In this document: in pieces, positions 56,452 through 64,000 of the stretch
Numbering within the stretch: the first letter of the stretch is position 1
How the letters are laid out: every line of letters starts with the position of its first letter
Assembly: GCF_019320115.1 (NCBI RefSeq)
Contig: NC_089583.1
Location: 79,129,928 to 79,193,927, forward strand
DNA from: Miscanthus floridulus
Lineage: Eukaryota > Streptophyta > Magnoliopsida > Poales > Poaceae
Direction of reading: 5' to 3'
DNA: 64,000 bases
Notes under the pieces: generated by a model
Told to the model about the DNA's origin: nothing
The model's database searches: none
What the model saw: the letters and a program-made list of their open reading frames with translations, nothing else
Position numbers and translations under genes: made by a program

Positions 56452-57755
56452 CTTGCTATGAATGTGGATGTTGCAGCAAAATGAGGCTGATGGATTACAC
56501 GTGGTGCAGTACCATAGTATGTCATCTTCCACAAGGGTCCATGTTTCACCAAAAAACTATAGCTCCTAGGCAGTTGATTAAATGGCCATGGAGTGTGGTC
56601 GGTCCACAGATCAGTGACAAATACCTGTAAGTGGGATATCAGTCATTGGTTCATTGTATATTTAAGAACTAATAAATTAATGCAGATGACACTTGGCACA
56701 ATAAGTCAAGAAGTACCAACTACCAAAATTCCCCCATTCTCCTAAATATACAGCAATGAATAATAAAAAATGTGTCACTTTATTACTGACTATTTAACCA
56801 TTCAAGCATTGACAAGTCACTAGGCAATACCAATGGGCACCACTATAAGCAAACAAATGGGCATCCTTCTTCTCCAATAAAAGGTCTGCATCAGTACAGC
56901 ATTATGCTAAAGCATCAAAAGAAGGTAGTGGTTGCAAAAGATTTCCCCATAATTAGCTGTTGTGAGCACATCAACCTAAGTAGGGTAGGATCGGACGACC
57001 TTATTCAATGCTCAACATGCAACAGCAAAATCAAATCAACGGTAATTGCACCAACCAAGTTCGTACAGCTTATTGTGTGAAATGTCTTAAAGGCCGTGAG
57101 TGTAACACATAAGGCAACTTAGAATGCGAAAATTCAAGCGAGACTGTAAGAGTGTACAAGCTACACGTCCTAGAATACGACTTTTACAGGTACGGAGTAT
57201 ATGTAAATCCCAGGCGCGAAGAGAGCAGAAAACCCGCACCTGATAGTCGTCGCCGAACTCCTGGGTGAAGGCAGCCTTGATGGCCTCGGCAGACGCGCGG
57301 TGACCACCGCCCGTGTCGCTCATGAGGATCAGCACCTTCTTCGGCGCCTCAGCCCGCACCGCGGCCTCCTCCTCCACCTCGCCTACCCCATCCACATTCC
57401 CTCCGCCCCCTCCTCCCCCACCGCCGCCGGCGTTACCCCCGCCGCCGCTGCCAAAATCCACGCCCAGGGACGCGAACCCGAGCGGAGCGATTTGGTTCCC
57501 GTGCAGCCGCACGAACCGCGCGAACTCGCCCCACATCTGGTGGAGCCGCGACGACGCCGCGGAGGAAGTGGGGCCCGGGACGGAGATGGCGACGGAGAGC
57601 GCGCGGGGCCCGCCGCGCGGGCGAGGGAGGAAGGAGGAGGAGGGCGCGGGGGAGGCGGCGGAGAGTGCGGCGCCGGGGAGCGGCTTGGAGAGGAGCGGGG
57701 ACGGGACGCACAGGAAGGCCGCCGGGAGCGCCGGCTCGGTGGTCGGTGCGGGCAT

Positions 57756-58135
57756 CGCGGCTGAGGCGGCGAGGAGAGGTCAGTCTCGTGGTCGTGGCAT
57801 TCGAGTGCGGAGGGGCGCGGTGGTGGAGGTGGGGGAGAGGGGAAGGTGAGCCACACAGCCGGGAGGGGGGGTGCGCGTCAGTTTTGTTCGCGACGACGAC
57901 GACGATGTGTTGGGTTGGGTCCGGGTCCGTGTCCACTGTCACCGCGCTGGCTTCCCACCGGTCGGTGGCCGTTGTGGGGTTGGCAAAGGCGTGTGAATTT
58001 GATGTTGGGTTCCGGCGGCTCATGAACCATGATGACCAGCGAGGTCTTTGTTTTTTCCCCATCGTGGCCCGGCAAAAGATGGTCCTGAAAGTGTATAAAG
58101 ATTCTGCCTAGCAACTCAAATAGTCAAATCAATGT
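57756..58135 (-). promoter_or_regulatory. Upstream region of the MGDG synthase gene
   Basis: On the minus strand this DNA leads into the ATG at 57753-57755. The nearest 100 bp are CT-rich (CCCTCTCCCCCACCTCCACC), a likely 5' UTR. A (GTC)n/(GAC)n microsatellite lies near 57890-57905. No clear TATA box. Long open frames on both strands here reflect high GC. Confidence 0.5.
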
Positions 58136-58150
58136 GAAGTCAATAGAACT

Positions 58151-58262
58151 AACCGTTCAAATAGCAGACGGGATGATGCATTCTTTGACACAATCAATAC
58201 ACTGAACCGCTCAAATAGCAGATGGGATGATGTATTCTTTGACACATCAATACACTGAACCA
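58151..58262. repeat. Tandem pair, 54-bp period
   Basis: AACCG(T/C)TCAAATAGCAGA(C/T)GGGATGATG begins at 58151 and again at 58205. Both are followed by ATTCTTTGACACA and TCAATACACTGAACC. A simple local duplication with a few changes. Confidence 0.85.
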
Positions 58263-58398
58263 AGCACTAAGTTCAGTATCCTCCTCTCCAACTCCTTCCG
58301 AAGTTATAAAAAAAACGACTAGTATAGCTGGTATTGCCTTTATTATTCCATTGACAAGTAATAATTGCTCTATATTAACACACCGCACAAATGTTCAG

Positions 58399-58512
58399 CA
58401 TGTTCGCTTGCTCGTATACGATCATGGATTATAAGCTGGAACGGTATTTTTCTCTCACACCAAACCAGCCAGTAGTAAATAATCTATGATCGTTTACGGC
58501 CTACCGAACAGG
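58399..58512. mobile_element. Small MITE remnant with inverted CGTATACGATCAT ends
   Basis: The left part (GTTCG…CGTATACGATCATGGATTAT) and the reverse complement of the right part (GTTCGGTAGGCCGTAAACGATCATAGATTAT) form inverted ends around a short AT-rich core. No target duplication could be fixed. The GTTCG…CGAACAGGC ends are common in small grass hAT/PIF elements. Confidence 0.6.
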
Positions 58513-59172
58513 CTGGTCAGGACCTGATGGATAATACTATACTGTGTCTGAAGGTTCAAGCATAATGGGAAATCAATTGGAGATTAATTCAGTTTAAATG
58601 GAGCGGATATTGTGTATATCTGTTGTGAAACTGAGAAATGTAGAAGGCGATATACACGCCTGTGTGTGTCATCTCAAGTAGCGATCCACACCATAAAATG
58701 ATCGGTGTGGTGCTAGCAAATGCACCACACTGTAAAAACACTCAAACTTCGTCAATGTTCATCGAAACTATAACGGTAACAAGTCGTGCACTTGAACGGG
58801 GTTAACAGGAGAAAATGGACGATTAGACAAAAACGACTGGTTATTGTGTGTAGCATTTAAACAGCGTGTAAATAGATTAAATAGACTATACGCCCGTGTA
58901 TGGCAATACCAACCTTCACCGGGCCCTGAGCCCTGCACTCGTGTTGTGATTTGTGAACGACACGGCCATGTATGTATGGCAACACCGACCTTCATTGGGC
59001 CTTCATCCTTGGACTCGTGTTATGGATCTATGTCCGCTGCCGACCAGTCGGACCGAAGACCCGATTTCGGCCCACAGCAGCTGGTGACGGCCCAGCGCTA
59101 GCCCAGGTAGAGCGCCCCAGCGCAGGTAGCCGTTCCGTCGAATTCGTTGATTCGTTCCGTTGGTTGGTTCGG
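58513..59172. other. Intergenic DNA, no gene seen
   Basis: Non-coding sequence of moderate GC. I recognise no protein or RNA gene; only short open frames are present. Confidence 0.5.
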
Positions 59173-59630
59173 TTAGTTGTGTTTTTTTTTCTTTTTTCTA
59201 TTTCTTTTTTGTTTTTGTTTTTCATTCCTTTATACTATTTCTTTTTTATTTTTCTTTCTTTTCATCTTTTATTATTTTTTTATTTTTCTTTCTTTTGTTC
59301 TATTTCTTTTTTCTTTCTCCTTTTTTTGGTCTTTTATTATTCTTTTGTTTCCTTTTTCTATTTTCATTTTTATTGTATATTTTCCTTTTCTTTGTTCTTT
59401 CCTTTCATTCATTTATTTTCATTTTCCTTTTTTTGTACTTTTGTCTTTTTATTTTCTTTATTCTTTACTATATTTATTTTACTCTATTAATTTTTATTTC
59501 TTTTTCTTTTTTTTCCTTTCCTAGCTTCTATTTAGTTTTTATTTTTCTTTCCTTTTTGTTTTCTTATCTTTTTATTTTTTAATATTTATACATTTTAAAT
59601 TTATTTTGTATATGTTTCATCTTTTTTATT
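59173..59630. repeat. Long T-rich pyrimidine tract
   Basis: About 450 bp almost wholly made of T with interspersed C (CTTTTT, TTTTCTTTTTC). It gives open frames of Phe/Ser/Leu only, which are not genes. Such tracts can arise by slippage. Confidence 0.85.
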
Positions 59631-59639
59631 ACAAATACA

Positions 59640-60300
59640 CGCGATGTTTATGTAGTATATATGTAATGTTCTATGATGTATTTTTTATGTCCGCGAGTAG
59701 GAATGTGATGTTCTACGATGTATTTTATGATGTTCAGTAAGAATACATTGATGTTCTAGGATATATTTTGTGATGTTCGGTAGCATTTTTTTTCTTTTTA
59801 TTTGACTCTAATTAATTACTTACTTAATTTTATTATTTTTATTTTATATTTTCATGATATTTGCGATGTTTGCGTAGTATACATATGATGTTCTATGATA
59901 TATTTAGCAATGTTTGTGTTAGTCTTAATGTGATGTTCTACGATGTATTTGTGATGTTCGCGTAGTATACATATAATGTTCTATGCTATATTTAGCGATG
60001 TTCGTGTAATCTTAATGTGATGTTCTACGATGTATTTTTAATGTTCGCGTAGTATACATATGATGTTCTATGCTATATTTAGCGATGTTCGTTAGTCTTA
60101 GTGTGATGTTCTACAATATATTTGCGTTGTTTGATAGTATTTTTTTTATTTGACTATAATTAATTACTTCACTAATTTACTTTGTATTTTTTAGTTTTTT
60201 ACATTTCATGATATATATGATGTTCGCGTAGTATACATATAATGTTCCATGTTATTTTCTGCGATGTTCGTGTAATGTTAATGTGATGTTCGACGATGAT
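59640..60300. repeat. Degenerate tandem array, ~87-bp period (GATGTTCTA / GCGTAGTATACAT)
   Basis: GTAGTATACAT(A)T recurs at 59874 (diverged after GTAGTATACAT), 59962, 60049 and 60228, with intervals of 88 and 87 bp, then a gap holding a diverged unit. Between them (T/A)ATGTTCTA(T/C)GATATATTT and GCGATGTTCGTG blocks alternate. Copies farther left (59640-59790) are more degenerate. There is no coding potential. Confidence 0.8.
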
Positions 60301-60609
60301 ATTTAAATACAGGTTCATCATGAGATAAATGTTTATAAAAAATTATCGAATTGTATCCATAGTGGGGTCTTGTTTTGAAGAGTTTATTGCAAGGAACACG
60401 ATGGTGCAATCGGATTTTAATTAAGATACTTGGTTTAGGAGCTACGGATTTTTTTCTACTTCAAAAGTATAGGATATATGCTGATGGCAGCAAATTTGGA
60501 TTTCCTGCATGCTTTCTGGTTGGCTGCGCATTACGCGGGCCTGATCATCACGTAGGCTCAAATTCAGCTTGCTACGCGCGGCCCAATATTGCATGGCAGG
60601 AAAATAATT

Positions 60610-60628
60610 GGGGGGGGGGGGGGGGGGG
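60610..60628. repeat. G19 homopolymer
   Basis: An uninterrupted run of 19 G on the plus strand. It could form a G-quadruplex and is also a place where length is often misread. Confidence 0.9.
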
Positions 60629-61608
60629 TGTCGACGCCAAGTAACTACCGCCCGGGTCGGTGGCTAGGGTCCCCCATCTATGTCTGCCATCTATGAAGGC
60701 AAGAATTTCTAAAGAAAAATCTGTGAAGGCAAGAACGGTGGGAGCGACGAACAATGGACCAATCGACGAAAAATAGGATTGGGTGAGGGATGATGGACCG
60801 ATGCTCGACCTATGTCTCGGATTCTTGTCGTAGGTATACATTTGTCGTTGATGTAAACGAGAAAGTGAGAGTGTGAAAAGAAAGAAGGTGGGTAAAAGTG
60901 AGGAACAACAAACCTAATAATATACTTTAACATTAAGTACATGTATTCGCAGCTTGTCTTCCAAGCTTTGTGAAGTTTTCTTACTCATTTTTTGTTCTAT
61001 TTCTCAAAGGGGGTCATCATTTGTCTACACTTTTTTACGACTGAATTGAGACAGTAACATCGTAGAGCAAAGCTTTTCGTACCTGTAACCGTAAAGTTGG
61101 TGACAGCAAAAGCTTCTCTTGTGATTTAAATCTATTCTTTCCGATAAAATCTAATTGGCCCCTAAACTATTAACACAGTCCAATTTAGCTCCTTGTAGCT
61201 AACGTGGTGCCCCTTAGGACGTGTGACATTGTGCCACCTTAGCTAATCTGCTTTCAAAACCTCTCAAGAGGTAAATCGAACGGTTTAAAAAGTCGGGAGA
61301 GTTTAAAAACTGAAATTTCTTATTGAAGAGACAAATCGATCATTCAAGGGAGGTCAGATAGACTTTTTTTCAAGATATGATGGTCATATTTTCTTATGTT
61401 ACTTTAGGGAAAAAAAGATGGAGCGCAAGAGATAATGCGAGTTCATTTTACGAATGCATGTAACTCGTCGCAGCCTTTTTTATAAAATTGTTGAGTATTT
61501 ATGTTTGGTTTTAGGGCTACATGTCAGAGATGTCTTAATGTTTTTTTGTCAAACAATACGTAAGACATTACGAAAAATCTGCTAGCTCTAACAAGAGAAG
61601 ATACAATA
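60629..61608. other. Non-coding DNA
   Basis: No gene recognised. The first 30 bases after the G run are GC-rich (GTCGACGCC…CCGCCCGGGTCGG), the rest AT-rich. Confidence 0.5.
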
Positions 61609-62002
61609 CTCTCTCCGATCCAACTTATAAGGCGTATTTTTACATAACATGGTCTTCTAAAATTGCAAATTGACCATTCATTTACTTTATATTATATATT
61701 TATATTACTTATAATTATTGAATAATACATTTGACTATAGGTCTACTAGTATCAAGTTTGTATTACAATGACTTAAAACGTTAGCTAAATTGTTTTTAGA
61801 AAAAAGGTATATTTCGGCCTTTGCAAAAGTTTTGCATATAACCATCCATTATTACAGCGATGTAGTCTTTAATCGAAAAAACTAAGCTAGCAAAAAGAAA
61901 TAAAAACGTCAGAAACAAAAGAGAAATTTTTTTGGTTGAGATTATAATTATAAAGTTTAATTCTTGACCTACTTAAAATGCCTTATAAACTACACGAAAG
62001 AG
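61609..62002. mobile_element. Stowaway-like MITE (~394 bp), diverged
   Basis: The left end CTCTCTCCGATCCAACTTATAAGGCGTATTTT and the right end (reverse complement CTCTTTCGTGTAGTTTATAAGGCATTTT) form imperfect inverted repeats, with TA on both sides. It is larger than typical Stowaways, so later insertions or a different superfamily are possible. Confidence 0.65.
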
Positions 62003-64000
62003 TACATGATAAGTCGAAAAATGGAGGAGTCCATATTCCTATTTCCCTTTTCTATACCTAATAATAAAGTGGTAAAATTTGAGTCAATTTTTTTCTGCCT
62101 CTTCGTCAGCTTACAAAGTCCCTGTAGGACTATCATCCTGAGGTCGGGCGCCTCTGTTCGTGGTTTGGGAAAAAGGATCAGATACAGAAATATAAGAGAA
62201 GGAAGTGATCCTGGTGGAAAAGTGCAAGAGAGAAAGAAAAGGTGGAAGGATCTAAATTGAATTCGAGAAACTCAGGAATTCCTGATGTAAAAGTGCAGCC
62301 CTATGTTGTACCTGCTACTGCCGGGCTAGAACAAAACAAGAAGCAAAATTTCTGCCGTATTATTCTTTTCTGCCCTTCCATATCTTTTTATACGTTGGTT
62401 TTGTGCCTCCCTACAATCTGGATTTGCCGTTTCAAATTTTGATTTGTCTTCTGATCCATACATGTCCGTTTCAAATTCCTTCTTTGTTCTTCTATGTTCT
62501 TTCCGTTTCTATCTATGGAAGTCTGATTTCTTTCCACGTGTTCGTCGGCTCGGTTAGTTTTTAGATAAAAAAAAATGACAACATGTATAGTTAGGTGCTC
62601 TTCTCTGTCTAACCAGCTTATGGGGTCACAACGTTGCAAGGCACAAAAACTTAGAGTGGAGATGTTAGGGGAAGAGGAATAAATCATTAGGGTCGTAAAA
62701 AAGACTTTATACTACTACTAATAAATCTATATCTATATTAAAATCTCACTACCATCCATTTTTTCAGTCTTTTCCTAACTAACTCAGTGAACGTGGAGTT
62801 CAGCTCGGATACAAGTCCTTGAGATAACGCAGATAGTTAATTATGAATCCTAATCAAATAAATCCTTCTAATTTCCTAATAAATAAACATCAATTTTTTC
62901 ATAGTGTCCGTTTCCGTTTCCGCTCGTTCCATTGTTTAATCAGTCGTCAGATGTTTTTTTTGTTTCTTTTAGCATTTTCCTTTCCAATTTCGTTCTCCAC
63001 TTGGTTTTGTTTTTATTGTCGTCAATCTTTCTTTTTCCCTTTTTTGCGTATTTTTTTGTTCCGTCATTTATTTTCTTTCCATGTTTTCACCTTCTTTTCT
63101 CGCAAAGTTTTCGTCTGCTTAGATTTTTCTTTCCATAGTTTTGTATTTTTTCAAGTGTACCTCTCATTTTGATTTGTTACCTATGCTTTTATCTCTAACA
63201 CTAAAATATCTGGTTGTATTTCTTTTTTAATGAGTATCTTTGTTTTGAACAGATATCTTCACCACTAATTTGTTGCTTCCATTAATTTTTTTGCTCGAGT
63301 TACATTCGTGTATGTGCTTCGTAATCAATGTTTTTATCATCGGTTTTGTCTATTGTGTCGGACGCAGATGGAACTTCGTTCGGCTCCCTCTCTTAGGTCC
63401 TAACCTGTTCCACCTCTAGAGTCTCATTAGCACGTGCGCAATGGATTGCCATATACCTATGACCCTATAAGAATGGTAGCCCTTAAGATCGAGGGCGCAG
63501 GAAATCGATAACCATGAGGCAAGGCAGAAGATACATCAAGCATACTGAAATTATGAGGATCAACTGTTGGAAAAGACCGATAGTGGAGCAATCGATCGAC
63601 CATCACGTGATCCAACTACTCCTTGTCATGCTGAGCTCTACCAACTGTTGTGTCATCTCGTATACTGATGGGACAATTAGATCTTCCATGTACGTCGCTC
63701 TTTCTCGATCGTTAAGGGCACCGTAAGAGTTGCACACTCGGTCAATCGTGACCGTCTAGATCCACACGCACAAGGTTGCCGTGCCACCCCACGCATCGTT
63801 GCACAGTGCTAGCCTATGTCTTCTCGATGGTTGGCACACCGCCGTCCTAGGTTGCCTGGCAGAGCCTGATGATACTAGGTGTGCGTGCTGCCATGGCCAT
63901 TAGGCCCACACACGGCTTCACTGGTGCAGCTGCACTTATGCCATCGACAACACAATAATTGTTTTCCTTTTAATTCTTAAAACACACTAGTCATTAGGGC
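62003..64000. other. Terminal region, no gene recognised
   Basis: AT- and T-rich to about 63350, then mixed. Open frames up to 109 codons (62843-63172) are Phe-rich products of T/C-rich sequence. I found no domain, RNA gene or complete transposon here. Confidence 0.5.

Larger units (their letters stand above)
49501..57755 (-). pseudogene. MGD1: Monogalactosyldiacylglycerol synthase, MGD1 type, three frameshifts
   Basis: Eight exons on the minus strand, all with GT-AG borders: 57240-57755, 56452-56624, 54426-54587, 54172-54314, 53832-54057, 53429-53491, 53242-53317 and 49501-49737. The enzyme transfers galactose from UDP-galactose to diacylglycerol in the chloroplast envelope, making the main thylakoid lipid. 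Exon 1 encodes a long Ser/Pro/Ala-rich transit peptide (type A feature), a Gly run and [19 protein letters not shown], the MGDG-synthase fold start. Later marks are [60 protein letters not shown] and [16 protein letters not shown]. The C-terminus is complete. Exons 4, 5 and 7 are each one base longer than the frame allows (143, 226 and 76 nt against 142, 225 and 75), near 54177, 53871 and 53246. As written, translation stops at the start of exon 5. It is a recent pseudogene, a polyploid homeolog in decay, or a gene with sequence errors. Without these bases it would be about 530 aa. Confidence 0.9.

Noticed and set aside
59160..59582. Phe-rich 'membrane proteins' of 115-172 codons
   Set aside because: Products of a T/C-rich tract; all three frames give similar Phe/Ser/Leu strings and no start context or domain is seen.
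1..64000. CRISPR array, defence island or bacterial gene cluster
   Set aside because: No short regular direct repeats with unique spacers and no prokaryotic operon structure; gene content is plant nuclear.

Overview
This window is nuclear DNA from a grass (Poaceae, probably an Andropogoneae type such as sorghum, sugarcane or Miscanthus; the species is an inference). The evidence is GC-rich exons separated by AT-rich introns with GT-AG borders, a Tat-lineage Ty3/gypsy element with a large antisense gene, an L1-type LINE, and many Stowaway, Tourist/PIF, hAT and Mutator-type small elements. There is no bacterial gene organisation, and I found no CRISPR array, rRNA or convincing tRNA.

Layout. 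1-1569: flank with no gene. 1575-16045: one complete but degenerate LTR retrotransposon on the minus strand (LTRs 1575-2972 and 14645-16045, 5-bp target duplication AAAGT), carrying gag-protease-RT-RNase H-integrase on the minus strand and a spliced antisense gene on the plus strand. 16046-17626: AT-rich flank with a PIF-like MITE and a non-autonomous hAT. 17627-18280: a 5'-truncated LINE tail. 18612-30286: a five-exon folate-biopterin transporter (BT1/FBT family) gene whose fourth intron (about 8.5 kb) contains a MITE and a nearly complete LINE. 34205-36435: a two-exon nepenthesin-type aspartic protease. 49501-57755 (minus strand): an eight-exon MGD1-type monogalactosyldiacylglycerol synthase locus with three single-base frameshifts and a Mutator-like element plus tandem duplications in its introns. 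57756-64000: MITEs, a long pyrimidine tract, an ~87-bp tandem array and a G19 run, with no gene recognised.

The dominant structural feature is a direct tandem repeat of 10,777 bp: 27429-38205 is repeated at 38206-48982. The copies look identical apart from two homopolymer length differences (C9/C10 and A11/A10). The unit begins inside the LINE RT domain and ends in intergenic DNA. It therefore carries the LINE 3' half, the last transporter exon and the whole protease gene. It is either a very recent duplication with a blunt junction or an unmerged contig overlap, and the sequence alone cannot decide which.

The three host genes do not form a pathway: a plastid or membrane folate/pterin carrier, a secreted protease and a chloroplast galactolipid synthase. 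A second theme is TE decay. Almost every premature stop in the LINE is TAG or TGA at a place where CAG, TGG or CGA fits the surrounding reading frame, as expected from methyl-cytosine deamination. An internal repeat in the gypsy antisense gene gives a direct within-window comparison.
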